A DNA stretch of 64,000 nt from Heligmosomoides polygyrus polygyrus (Eukaryota > Nematoda > Chromadorea > Rhabditida > Heligmosomidae): contig OX377205.1 of assembly GCA_947396885.1 (NCBI GenBank), positions 62,034,969 to 62,098,968 on the forward strand, read 5' to 3'. Positions within the stretch are counted from its first letter, which is position 1, and every line of letters begins with the position of its first letter. Position numbers and translations under genes: made by a program. The notes below the pieces were generated by a model. The model had not been told where the DNA came from and ran no database searches. It was given only the letters and a program-made list of their open reading frames with translations. Below, one piece after another: positions 21,926-32,977 of this stretch.

Positions 21926-22842
21926 AGGTGATATCCTTGCAATATAGTCTTTGGATGGAACCCCAGAGTCAGTGACCCCAAAACTCGGAGAGGACGTAAA
22001 ATCGAAAACGAAGAATGTAAACGGTGAGTGGAAGCAAACAGAGTGTTCTGTGAATGAAAATAACACAAAAGCTCAAAGACAGCAGAAGCGGTCAGAGACA
22101 GAGGACGATGACCAACCGTCCACCAGTAGAGACGAGATTTGAATGATGCAGTATGCTGACTATAGTAATTGCTAGCAAATTCCTATAAGAAACTACAATC
22201 TAAACAGAAATAGTTACTACAAAGAAAAGAATAGAAAAAATAACAGGGTAGTGGTCATTCCGCTCCGTAGCCGGCTTCTCCCACCGGCTGCCGGACCTCT
22301 ACGCCGTTTGTCGGCCTCACCGCCATCCGACAGTCGGACCTCTCCGCTGTCCACTGGTCTCCTCGTCATGACCCCGTCGGACTTTCCCGGCGAACGCACC
22401 ATGACTTCCCAGCCTCCGGCCTCTACGCCGTGCTTCGGTCTGCGCCTCGTCATCCTAAACTGTCGCCGGTCTCGCAGTCGCCTGGAGTAAGGACCTCACC
22501 GCCGCCGATGGTCGTGAGGAGGATTTGGGTCCAAGACAGGTAACCCGACAGGTCCACCTCCTGAAGACCGCCTAACATGCACACGTTGAGGGCGCGGGTT
22601 CGGTGTCCCCAGGTTGACGGTATCCTAATCCCTTAGATGACTAAAGTAAATTGTGGACCGACTAGTCGTAGGTCGTATAATTGTCCTTTCTTAATGTATC
22701 ATGTTTTGTTGCATTACAGTGGTCAGTAAATTGCGAAGGATATAATATGTGTTTTCCTGCAAACGTTAGGCATGTTAAAGTTGTTTTCCTAGTGATTCTT
22801 CAACCAGGTCAAAAGATACGGAGGCTAACTAACCCACTAGTG
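21926..22842. other. Unassigned, includes GC-rich 22,245-22,620
   Basis: A 63-codon hydrophilic frame at 21,951-22,142 and overlapping frames over a GC-rich stretch with repeated CCGGCCTCTACGCCG-like blocks (22,250-22,450) show no recognisable domain. I make no gene call. Confidence 0.35.
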
Positions 22843-22967
22843 TTCGTCCCAGTATTATTCTGATAAGTCGCGTTGATTCGTGGTAATCTTCTAAAGTGGT
22901 TCGTTCCAGTATTATCAGTATTATTGTGATAAGTCGCGTTGATTCGTGGTAATCTTCTAAAACTCGG
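22843..22967. repeat. Two-copy tandem repeat of about 57-68 bp
   Basis: A unit beginning TTCGT(C/T)CCAGTATTAT and ending GTGGTAATCTTCTAAA occurs twice in a row (from 22,843 and from 22,900). The second copy carries an 11-bp internal expansion. Confidence 0.8.
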
Positions 22968-23006
22968 TGGATAGGAATGTTCACTATCTCGTGCTGTCTC
23001 TGTACA

Positions 23007-23653
23007 TTAACCCATTGACGACCGCGCGGCAAATCGTGTGTCTCGCGCGTGGGACCGCGCGCTGGGACCGCCTTGAGGCTCGAATCTCGGGCACTCACTA
23101 CTTCACTGTATTCCAAATGAAGCTCCCTCTCCAATGGGTGAGCCACATATTGGAAAAGGCCGGAACAGGTTCGAAGCAAAACGTAGAAGATGTATTTGCT
23201 GCTACAAAAAGATCAGCACAGAAAAGGGCGCACGTTCATCACGAATCGTGCATATAAGGTGACCACACGATGTAGCAAGTGTTTGAAATATTTTTTCTAA
23301 ATTGGGTTCAAGTTTTTCGCAAGAAATTTGACTAGATGTCTTAACCATGACCATTTTTGTAAGATATACGTAGCTGTTCGTGAGTAGTATCTATTTATTT
23401 GAGGTTTGAATAGTGTGTAGTGCTGATTTTTTTTTATCAAAGCTTTCGTTAGAAGTAAATGATTCTCGGACCACTGTGCAGGTAGCATTGGTAGGATCCA
23501 ACGAATCTAATGAAAACTAGTAAACTATGAAAAATCGAGGAAATGCGCCGCAGCGAACAGTTTTTTAACCGCGGGCTAAAATTGGGCCGCGCTGTCCCAC
23601 GCGACAGAAAAACTGCGGGCTGAAATTGGGCCGCGCGGTCGTCAATGGGTTAA
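23007..23653 (+). mobile_element. piggyBac deletion derivative with TTAA TSD and transposase C-terminus
   Basis: TTAA at 23,007-23,010 and 23,650-23,653 flank inverted CCCATTGACGACCGCGCGGC and its complement, the target site and TIR arrangement of piggyBac. A second GC-rich inverted block lies just inside each end. Within, two frames around 23,165-23,300 together show the Cys-rich C-terminal signature (RRRCICCYKK, then after a frameshift RCSKCLKYFF and a stop), matching the piggyBac transposase zinc-binding tail. The catalytic domain is absent, so it would depend on another copy for movement. Confidence 0.85.
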
Positions 23654-25258
23654 GAAAGGACAGCGATGGTGCCCAGAGCTAGCCCGCAAGGCAGGCGAGG
23701 GCAGGTTGTAGCTGCTAGTAGGTTCTTCGTTCAGGCACAAAGAGAGGCGGCATCGGACTGAACTTCAGTACAGAGAAATCAGTGCAGGGTTTTGCGATCG
23801 AATCTTTTGGTGCTCGAAGGGTGCTAGCAGTACCGCACGCTGTGGTCCGGTTAACAACTGATGTCGCAGTAGTCGCGCACACACGCTATAACTGGAGCAG
23901 ATGCCTTCCGTAGGCATAGCAGGTTCTAGTTGCGCGTTGGTCGAGTGACATGACCAGACGTGGAAACGGCGTCGCACTTGTGGCGTTCCCAGGTAGTTGC
24001 CAGCACTTCTACAACGCACCCAATCCTTGAGGATAGAGTAAGCAGAGGCCCACCACAATAGGTCAAGCTCTCCTCAAGCAGCAAGTCGTGATCACGAAGA
24101 AGCATGTAAAAGGGTCGGGAGTCCTACCCTGTCCTAACTTTGCCCGCTACTCCGCTCCTTGGCATTAGCTAGAAAGTGTGCGTTCTACGTGCACATTAAG
24201 AAAATACCGCAGCTCCAGTTGTGCTCTATCTCATTGCAGTCAGTCCGTCTTTGGTGATGCAAGCGTTCGCATTCACCTGTTCATAGATTACATTGCAATA
24301 CATGCATCACAGCCTTCAACATTACGATGATTGGCCTCTCGCGTCTCCGCGTCTCGTGGACACCTCGGGTAGCCTCTGACCAAGGGCTATGTGGGCACAA
24401 ATACAAAGCCTCACATTTTCTCCTATTTAGATTGGGTAATAGCGGTGTCACCTCTGGCAGTAGTCATAATTCCAAGAATCTCCAGAAACATGTTCAGACT
24501 TGATAATACGTGTAACGCCTTGAAAGCTGTCACAGGTAAGTTCGATACGAGTAAATTGACTGCTGTGTGACAGAAGACGGTTGATAATACAAATTTATTA
24601 CAAAAGAAAGAGACAAAAAGTGGCCGGGAGACACCGTAGGGAAAGTTGGTTATGACAACTCCGAGTTGGTTTGACGAGCCTACGAGGTTGTTGACGTCGA
24701 GACGGTGAGCAGACGCCGGACCGTCAAAAGTGGATCAATTCTGAACTAGGATTGGAGACTTTCCCCTAATCATTCCTCAAGGACCCGGGTGAATCAGTGG
24801 CAACTGAGGCCTCGTAGTCCTCCAAAGAAGAAAGCAAACCTCGGCCACAGATAAAGCAAGAAAGCAAACCTCGGCGGTATAGGGGCACAGGGGACTAAAC
24901 TGACCAAACGGCAGCCATACAGTCTACAAGGGATCCTTTGAGACGAACCAGCATCCACACAGGCTGCAACGGTTGCTTGAGACGAATGCCCAGGCCCTGA
25001 GGCGGACTCTCCTCGACAGTCTTGGATTCGCGCCTTTTTTTAGGCGACGGGCAGTACTAATAATCGATTACCTCTTCGACGACCGTGATGACAATTCCGT
25101 CGGTTTGGTATTTTCTCGCTTTACTATCAAGTTCTCTGTTCTCTTAGTTCTCTTACTCATGATAGCTGAATACTGTACTTGGCTTGAGGTGTTGCCTCGA
25201 CGTGGTCGTTCTCGACTTGGTTTCCCAATCTAGGCTCTCTAACGCTCGGTCCACGCCA
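23654..25258. other. Unassigned stretch
   Basis: No confident gene. A short ATG-started segment at about 24,490-24,535 ends in a good donor-like CACAG|GTAAGT and could be an exon of the remnant at 25,259. An 86-codon frame at 24,973-25,233 and a 97-codon minus-strand frame at 23,765-24,058 have no recognisable domain. Confidence 0.3.
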
Positions 25259-25855
25259 GTAATTTAGTGCTTTTACTCACGCACTTGATCGAATTCATCG
25301 ATCATGCCTCGCCATCGTATGATAAACTACACCAGGCACTCCGCAAAGATCTTGCAGCTTCCTTACAGTAAATCCGATCCGTTATCGAAGCGGTTCTACA
25401 GTGTCGTAAAGAATCTGTCGCAGAAGAAAGCATGGAGGACTAGACATCTCGTGAAAATTACTTAGGCCGTTGTTATACTCCCGCGGGAGCTTCCGCGGGA
25501 CGCCCGCGGATGGACGGTGCACCGCGGACGGTCGTCGTCGTCCGGCTAGCGTCGCATCGGAGCGCGTTTCAGTTTACTTCCCGCCCGCGGGAGGACAGCC
25601 GTCCGCGGTGCAGTGCAGACGGGAAGTATAACACCCTTCTAGTCGTCTGTCGGCGGCGATCCGCGGACGGCGGGCGTGGCGACTAGAAGGGTGTCGCGGA
25701 AGCTCCCGCGGGTATAACAGGGGCCTTACGTGAAACCCATGTGAGTGAGTGCAGCGGTAGAAGCTAAGACCATCAGGACAACCGTTCATGCCCACCTCGA
25801 TAAGGTGAATGGGCTGATCAATGCTCTCGGCGCATCGGAGCCCCCACAAATATCA
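25259..25855 (+). pseudogene. Decayed helical coding remnant split by a MITE
   Basis: Left of the MITE one frame gives HLIEFIDHASPSYDKLHQAL then QCRKESVAEESMED, with two stops. Right of the MITE another frame gives VSAAVEAKTIRTTVHAHLDK then NGLINALGASEPPQ. Both parts look like one alpha-helical protein of the kind seen in retroelement Gag regions, but this is a resemblance in character only. The family is not identified. Confidence 0.3.
25462..25728. mobile_element. Tourist-like (PIF/Harbinger-type) MITE with TTA TSD
   Basis: The element spans 25,465-25,725 (261 bp). Its ends share GGCC..TGTTATAC and CCGCGGGAGCTTCCGCG as inverted repeats. TTA flanks both sides (25,462-25,464 and 25,726-25,728), the 3-bp target of the PIF/Harbinger superfamily. 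It is very GC-rich with further internal inverted blocks (GACTAGAAGGGTGT and its complement). No coding capacity. Confidence 0.8.
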
Positions 25856-27184
25856 AAGTAGAATATCAGAGTTCTCCGCACAGCCGCCCACTGTTACGCA
25901 TATTTAGTTAGGTAAACTCGAGTTAGGCACATTCTATGGTGACATCACGCAGTTTTGGTGCTTATTTGAGCCCACGCTGCACAACGATCCTTATGTAAAT
26001 CGAATCCATTAGTTGTTTTGTACCTGCACCTGGTCCACAACTTGTTTTGCACAGTTTGTATATTTGAAAAGTTTACTCAAAGGTGCCGCTATGACATCCA
26101 GAAGGGAGGAATATCCGAAACATTCTTTAAGGGAGTGGTTCCTCATGTAATAGAAACGTTTCATTCGGAAACTCACAAACTAGAACATCTCATAGCGGGT
26201 GCATGACTTGCAGCACCCGCTATGAGATGTTTGCTTAATGGTTTGTTGCAGGAAATTTTAATGGAGAATCGCTCACTGCCTATGTTGCTGGATTGAACCA
26301 ATTTCTCCTTTGCTTGTATTTATTGCCGTATTGCAGTATTTGTTAGTAATTCACAGCAGCATATGAGTTAAAATATATCTTCACCTCATACAATCAAATC
26401 GAATACACTGCAATCATGGAGCCACAAATGACACACTCGAAGATGGCGGCAATTTTTTCTAGGTTGGGCCACACTTTTAACGGTCGCCAGTAGCACTTTG
26501 TATGCCTTCTTGATCGGCACATGATTTGAGATGAATGAACAATGCTATGCTTAGAAGGCCTCACAAATTTATGGTGAATGCTCAGCGACTCTGGAAGGAT
26601 AGGCGTGCGATATCTTTAAAACTATGTAACCAGTTTCCAAGTAAGTAAATGCCTCAACTAAATCTTCTGAATTAGAATGACGTCTGTTGACTCTTACATT
26701 CCTGAAGGATTCTCTACATAGTCTACCCAGCACCACGTCCAAACCTAAGTTGTTGTTTGTTATCCGGAGCGTAATCGCCGGATAGCGAACAAGAAAACGG
26801 ATACGCCAAAATCTCCGAAAATCGGATAACGGATAAGGGATAACGGTTAATCCGCTCGTGCCTGGTGCAAACGTGCTACTTGTTAATTTAAGAGAGGGAC
26901 GGAGGGACTCTGCTGCAAGCATATCGGTGGGTTAGAAGCGAGTGACGTTGCTTCATAAGTAAGAGATCAGGTGCTCGATTCTCGTTTCTGCCGAATTTTT
27001 GTTCTTTTTATCTTCATTCGTTGTTTTGTTATCTACCACCTTCCCAACTTTTCACAGACAAATATTTCCTATAGGCCCTTAAATTCGTGTTCACAAAAGC
27101 TTTTCATCAGCAGCTCTCTTTATGTACGATACTTTCAACTTTGCCGCAGCGTCATGGAATGATCCTGGACTAATTGGAGTACAA
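25856..27184. other. Unassigned AT-rich stretch with a GGATAAC-rich patch
   Basis: Apart from the hairpin at 26,184-26,231, the only feature is 26,750-26,870, rich in CGGATAACGGATAA-like motifs and ending CTCGTGCCTGG, which may be one end of a hAT-type element related to the satellite at 49,827-50,572. No opposite end was found. Confidence 0.35.
26184..26231. repeat. Perfect 19-bp hairpin
   Basis: The arm 26,184-26,202 is exactly complementary to 26,213-26,231, with a 10-base loop. It is isolated from other repeats. It may be a young fold-back sequence or a structured RNA locus. No function is assigned. Confidence 0.75.
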
Positions 27185-27480
27185 ACCTTCCCTCTTTTTC
27201 TTCTTCGTTTTCTTCTTTTTCTTCTTTTCCTTCTTCTTCTTCAGCGTTTGTCCCGTACCGGAGTCCACTCCTCTGGTGTCATTCGCCATCTTACCAGATC
27301 CAGTGCTAGATCAGGTGGACACTAGCGACTTTAAAGTGACATGTCAGCCCTGTCTCAGGAGCCACACAGGCCGCTTTCCCTTCACCTCGAAATTAAGGCG
27401 TATCATACGGACACTGCCTTCCTTTCCACGCAGAAGTCGGCCGTACCATCGCAGGTGAGCATCGCACACCTTGTCACTTC
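27185..27480 (-). mobile_element. RTE-A 3'-end fragment with GAA-type tail
   Basis: The minus strand begins (from 27,480) with codons matching the RTE-A C-terminus (LRWYGR-like, GRRPR-like region) and runs to the Lys/Arg-rich end near 27,240, then a GAAGAA-rich tail (27,185-27,240 as TTC repeats on the plus strand). It aligns with the reverse complement of 51,090-51,340. The copy is 5'-truncated. Confidence 0.75.
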
Positions 27481-29147
27481 TCCCCCGCACTTGCCATAAA
27501 CAACCGTAATTCGCCTAACTTTTAACAACGGATATATTATTCGTGGTCAAAAAAAGAAAGAAGTTGGAGCAAAATTTTTTCGACTTCTTAGGTCGCTAAA
27601 GTGCAACGGCACCCCTCCAGATTCACCCATGATAATGCAGGCAGGAAAGAGCGCACCTATGTCACGGCGAATCACCATGACCTATGACAACTTTTTCTCC
27701 GTCTTTATCCTTAAAAGGATATCTGCCAATTCTTAATACGTTCTAAAACAAAGGTTCACCAGACAGGTTTTAAGGCGCACGTGTTGTTTTGCCTTACGCC
27801 AGAAGACGACTGCCAGCTATGATCGCTGATCTGCAAGGGGTTGTAGAAGTTAGCTGCCTTCCATCATCGACACGTCCAATTATATAGCCTAGATGGGGGA
27901 TACCACTGGACTGGTGCAACAATCGGTTGTTCTTTCTTGAGCATGTGTGGAACATGCTAGGCACATGCTTGACGATAGGCCACTCATCTTTGAATTGCGG
28001 AATGGTACCGTCATATGCACCTCGTAATAGTTGCTGCCTTGTCAATGTCTATAGTTGGGAACGTTGACACCAATGTAGTCAAGGGTTCTGCCAAAAATCT
28101 GCAGCAAAAAAGTGTCTTTGTAGGGAGGGAAGATGATGAAAAACTCCTGCTTAACAAGCATTTTGAAGTATATTGTAAAACATCTGCGCAAGTTGAGAAG
28201 GTGACAGGAACCGAACAAGGAATGCACGTCAAAAATGCAAAAACCCGGCAAGGTACGTTAACCGTACAACTGCTCTCTCACCTACGAAGCAACGTAACTC
28301 ATCACTAAACCACCGATACGCTTGCAGCGAAGCGTTCCTCGATCTCTCTTTAAACAACGCATGGCAGATAGCACGTGTGCACGCGCCGACGATACGATCC
28401 TATACGCTCCTGGCATACCAACGCCGACACTGAGCCGACGAAATTGCCAACAGGCACGAATTGCTCCACAGACCCCAGCACATGGATGGTCGGCGCCGGA
28501 ACAGTTGTCATAACCTCCTCGCAACGACGCTACAAAACTGGGTGTCGATCGCTGCGGGACTGCGACGCGCCGTCGCTGTGCAAAGGACTGCGGAAGCCTT
28601 TTGTTTGCATTTTCGTATTGTTCGTGTTTATTTTCGTGTGCACCATTCGTTTTCTGCGTTACTTGCGAAGTCGTAGACTCTGTGTTATTGCTCCATTATA
28701 TTATTGATTATAGATCTGCGCATGTGGACTGCGAATTCGCAAAGGAGGAATATCGTAGCGATACTGAACTCTTTCTAGTCAATTTCAAAAATGTTTTGAG
28801 GTGCTCTCTTAGGGTTACTAAGTGTGTCGATGATGTTTTATTGTTTGTTTTATTGTTTTCTTCAAAATGGGCGTGCGCGTTTCGATGATGTTCGATTTTT
28901 AGTGTTGAGCATGCGCAGCACCGATTTCGAAGGACTGCCTTCATTCAGTGTGAGTTCGATTTCCAATATTATTAAAAATTTCGTGCTCCACCCATAGCGT
29001 GCTCATAATATGTGTTTTTAGCACACGCCATTAGACGATCTTCGATGAAGTAGAAGTGGATTCGATGCTTGATTGACGTGAGGTGTTGCGGCCGCTTTTA
29101 AACCCTCTGGAGGCTTTGAGCATCGGTTTCGATTGTAGTCATCGTCC
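27481..29147. other. Unassigned stretch with several overlapping ORFs
   Basis: The plus-strand 97-codon frame at 28,015-28,308 starts with a hydrophobic, signal-like MHLVIVAALSMSIVG and has a donor-like AAG|GTACGT near 28,253. Two minus-strand frames overlap it, so coding is unproven. The frame at 28,601-28,888 is Cys- and Phe-rich with no domain recognised. Confidence 0.3.
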
Positions 29148-29537
29148 ATGTCGCCTCCGGTCGAAGTCCAGTTCAAGGACAACCACTATAAAGCCTTTAT
29201 GGACAATTTCAAGAGGAAAAAAGGAGGCGCCGGAACCATGTCGAAATCGAATCGATCAAGGAGGTGAGTTGCAATTTAGTGTATATTTTAGGAGTGACCA
29301 GTGCTTGATGAGATTGTTGGCGCCTTAAGAAAACCAAACGACATGGAGAAATAACGGGTTTGTGGCTGTTATGCTTTGATTCTTCTCATGCCATTATTTT
29401 CATGCTTGCTGATACACTTGTTTTTCAGGTATGAAAATATATGCGAAACTTCGGGAGCTCAATGCGCTGGATATATTGGTAGGCAAGCAGTGGGTGCTGA
29501 ACGCCAACGAGTTGTGTCGGAACCACAAGGGCGATAA
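29148..29537 (+). CDS. Candidate two-exon small protein gene (74 aa)
   Basis: I do not recognise the product. Exon 1 (29,148-29,263) opens with ATG and reads SPPVEVQFKDNHYKAF followed by a basic stretch FKRKKGG. It ends at AG|GTGAGT. After a 165-bp intron the acceptor TTTTTCAG (29,421-29,428) is a near-perfect nematode 3' splice signal, and exon 2 (29,429-29,537) continues in phase to a TAA at 29,535. Without the splice the frame stops after two more bases, so the gene model depends on the intron. It faces the Harbinger transposase at 29,734 tail to tail, so it could be that element's accessory gene or a host gene. Further upstream exons are possible. Confidence 0.45.
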
Positions 29538-29733
29538 CTGATATCAAATTGAGAGCGAACACGTAGTAATTTGTAGGTGCTGAGTTGTTGTTGAAATTGT
29601 TGAATTTGTTGACGTCGATGTCTTTTTTGGTAATTATTCGTTGCGATTGAGCAATAAACAGCGAAAAATATGTGTAAATACACTAAACAAGTACAATTAT
29701 AAGTCTGGTTAATACAATACAGAAAGGAAGGCA

Positions 29734-31320
29734 TTATTTTAATTCATCTCGGCACGCGAAGTACTCCACCATTCGCAACCGTTGAGCTTGCGCTTCTGCC
29801 CTTGCCCGTACCCTGGAAAACGGTTCCTGAACACAGTCTTCCGTGTGGCAGCGGTGTATAGCGCCCAACAATTCCCGAAAAGTATTCGGTCCACTAGTAT
29901 GTAGTGCAGCACCTGTACTTTTATTTCCAGAAATGGGTGTGTTTGTCGTGACGTTATAGCTCACCAGCGCAGCGGCGACAAGCAACTTACAGTTCTCTTT
30001 CGTGTCAATAAGGGGCACTGAAATAGCCGAAAGCGTGCACATATGATCCCAAACACACTTTCAACTATACGCCGAGCACTGAAAGAAAACTCTTCGTCTC
30101 CGCACATAGGAAATGAAAAGAGAGAAGCTACTAACGAGCTGAAGCAGGCTTTGAAATGCACTTTAAATACATTACTGACCACTTCGGGCTGCCTGAAAGG
30201 CTTCTGCATCAATGTTGTTTGAGCGAATCCCCCGGCTGCCAAGAACTCTAGCACTCCTTCTTCCTCGAGATCCGCTCCGGATAGGAAATTTACCACGATG
30301 ACTCTAGTGTGTACTTCAAAGGCGACGACTGAAACTGTCCTGAAGATTGCATAAAAATACACGAAACTGTGGTTAGAACAGTTTCGGTCGATTACTCGAG
30401 TCGCTGTCACTGCATTTCCCTCCTATTTCGAACGCCACCATGCGATAACCGCTGTTTACAACAGCTAGTAACGCAATTGAGAAGAATTCTTTGTATTAGT
30501 TGAAAAAGGAAATCCCAGTGTTAGGTGGAGCCTGCAGAGGTCTCATGCAGAGGTCACACTAAAAATTGTTTCACAAGTGAAATTAGTAAAAGCGACACTC
30601 ACGAAGCACTTAAACTGTCTCCCATCTATACGACTACTCCTCTAGGATATCGCCAGACGTTACTAAACTGCTCGGCGTTTTTTGCCTCTCCGTGGGAACG
30701 CTTTTTTCCAGAACTCCGGATTGCAAAGCCAGATGGACTCGCAAACAGCATCAATATGCTCGCATACCGTCAATCCTTTTATGGTCGCACGACAGCATTC
30801 ATAAATTACCACCTCTTGCATCGTGCTCCTGCCAAGATTGAATTCGCGAGCAGTGGCAACGAACGAGCTGTTATAACCCAGGTATCTAGAAGCACAAATA
30901 AGGAACTATATTCAGAAATCATGGTAACGTTTGCTCTACCTCAACGTTATCGCAAATCTGTGAAGTGACGATGCGAGGGCTCTATGCGTCCTAGAATGTT
31001 CTATCCTATGTCGATCCTTGAATGCAGCTCCATGAGCTCATCAGAAGTCAGCTTAGCGCATTTATAGAACTGCATCTCGTCCATTCAGCTTAAGTAGCTG
31101 TCGAACTTAGCAAAATGCAGGTCCATATTTGCCGGTCTCACGTACGAATGCCTGCGTCCTCCACCAGTGCTGCCAGTATTTAATGCTACGCCGCGCAAGC
31201 AGCAATAGTCATTTGGCAGTGCTTCCAACTGAAATAATAACGTATTACACCACCAAATATTTAGTTGAAAATGCAGCTGTTTCAACTTCCTTAATCAGCA
31301 TCTGCTGTATCTTCTTCTCA
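29734..31320 (-). pseudogene. PIF/Harbinger transposase, decayed
   Basis: Read right to left, frames give a WWRTQAFVRE-like N-terminus (about 31,170), DEMQFYKCAKLTSDELMEL and ILGRIEPSHRHFTDLR (about 30,970-31,080), RYLGYNSSFVATARELNLGR then QEVVIYECCRATI (about 30,790-30,890) with CNPEFWKKAFP (about 30,710), a degraded DDE region (GVLEFLAAGGFAQTTLMQKP, about 30,195-30,255), and ARRIVESVFGIICARFR (about 30,025-30,075). These match, in order, the helix-turn-helix and DDE domains of HARBI1-type transposases. Frameshifts and stops are frequent. The last 102-codon frame (29,734-30,042) is the C-terminus. TIRs were not found. Confidence 0.75.
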
Positions 31321-32977
31321 AAATAGCTCTAAAAATTGTGAAGCTCGCTGCTGCTCATTTTCCTGGGAGTTAAACAAAATCAGTGGTGAGATCTTTTAGA
31401 TGAGATCATGCTCGAAGACGACCATCTATGAAGTAGTCCCCAAAAAACAGCACAGGTCTTCAGCAGTTTCCGAATAAAAGCGAAGTAACGCAGAAGGTCT
31501 CAAGTCCTTTAATATTGAAAGAAAACACTGAATAACAAACACTTTTTTGTATTTTTTGCATTTTGCATTTTTTCAAACGATTGTTGTTGACCAGTGTTGA
31601 GCATTTAGATTTGTTTACTGTAGTGATTATGACCCCAAAAGGGCCGTTCGCTGGAATGTTTGCACGTGTTCTGTGCTATGATGATGCTTCTGTGGCTTTG
31701 ACCATTACGCGCTAACAACGAGTTCCAGCGCCTACGTCGGCGCCGGTCGTCGACGAAATAGTAAATTCCATCAAGTAGCAAATTGAAGAGTGGGATAGAA
31801 AAGAAAGAAAAAGAAAGGTAAAGAAAGGCAAGTAAGAAAAAGTACCGAATGAAACTGTTAAACAAATACATCATTAAAGAAAGGAAAGATTTTGATGATT
31901 TACTTGTTGTGTAAGCGTACAATTTAATGAAAATATAGTTACGTAATGTTTTCAGTATGTCGTAAAGTAACACGAATAAGTGTTACAGGGTGCCGCCAGA
32001 GCGCAGAATATGGCAAAGGGATGGGAGCGCCAACAAGAGACTGCGGGTGGGCGCCTTGGTGAGGCGTCGCTGACGCGTAAAGCAAAAGATTTAGAAATCA
32101 ACCGTCGCTAGATGGGCTCGGAAAACCAGGTATATAATGAGAGCCAATGAGGTTGCCAGGGAGGAATTTGTTGTCCGCCCAGATCGAGGATCCCTCGATC
32201 TGGGCGGACAACAAAACGGACACCGATGCTCTTCAGGGGCACGCACCCGGATCCATCCGCGCCCCGTCTTTTTCCCCTCGCCTTAATATTCCCATCGTCT
32301 CCATCTCAGTGGTCTAAGATTTTTCCTGTTCCTGCGTTCTTGTTCTACATGCGGGTTTTTCGAAAAAAATTTTGTGATTCAAAATGTACTTGGTGAGGCG
32401 AAAACACCCTTAGAAGCGTCCGTTGGACATAGATGCAGAACCAAGGCCTGAGTCGAACATCATCTAGAAAAGTTCTGTAAAAGAAGGAAGGCGATAGGTG
32501 AGAGGAAAAAGTCAACCATTCGCAAAAGAAGATCACTCCGAGGCTACCACTGTGTGAGGGGCCTCGTTTGTAACTATGATATATTGAGTGGAACAGAGCG
32601 AGCCCTAAACTGAGTGAGTCGATGGTTGCCAAGAAGGAAAGAAATTGGGAACTAAAGTGGCTGTTGCAGGAAGAATGTCAGCTAATGCCAAAAATCCGAT
32701 CAAGATGGCCGAAAGTCAGGTAAGATGTTCAATATTGCCGAAAAGACAAGAGGAGAGGAAGAAGAGGTTGAAAGTTCCGCAAGAGAAGAAGACAAAAATA
32801 ATTATCAGATTATCAGCAAATCTAGAGCGAAATGAAGAATTGGAAGAGAGAGATTGACAGAGAGAAACGGGATCGGTTACGTAGAACAGATTGTAGAAGA
32901 AGGAAGTGTGTCGCAGGACTTATGCAGAGAAAAGGTTGTAATATTAAAACGGCGTGGGTATACGACTGGGTGAACTA
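31321..32977. other. Unassigned stretch
   Basis: No domain was recognised. A purine-rich 70-codon frame at 32,645-32,857 begins MGTKVAVAGRM and has a donor-like CAG|GTAAGA inside (about 32,719). A hairpin lies at 32,167-32,215. Confidence 0.3.
32167..32215. repeat. Perfect 23-bp hairpin with 3-base loop
   Basis: The arm 32,167-32,189 (starting TTTGTTGTCCGCCC) is exactly complementary to 32,193-32,215, with ATC between. In otherwise decayed DNA a perfect arm of this length suggests recent origin, selection or an assembly fold-back. Confidence 0.8.

Noticed and set aside
27122..27458. Phe/Leu-rich plus-strand ORFs resembling membrane segments
   Set aside because: They translate the complement of a GAA-rich RTE tail and its C-terminus.
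30525..30968. 147-codon ORF on the plus strand
   Set aside because: It is antisense to the Harbinger transposase, whose conserved blocks are visible on the minus strand over the same bases.
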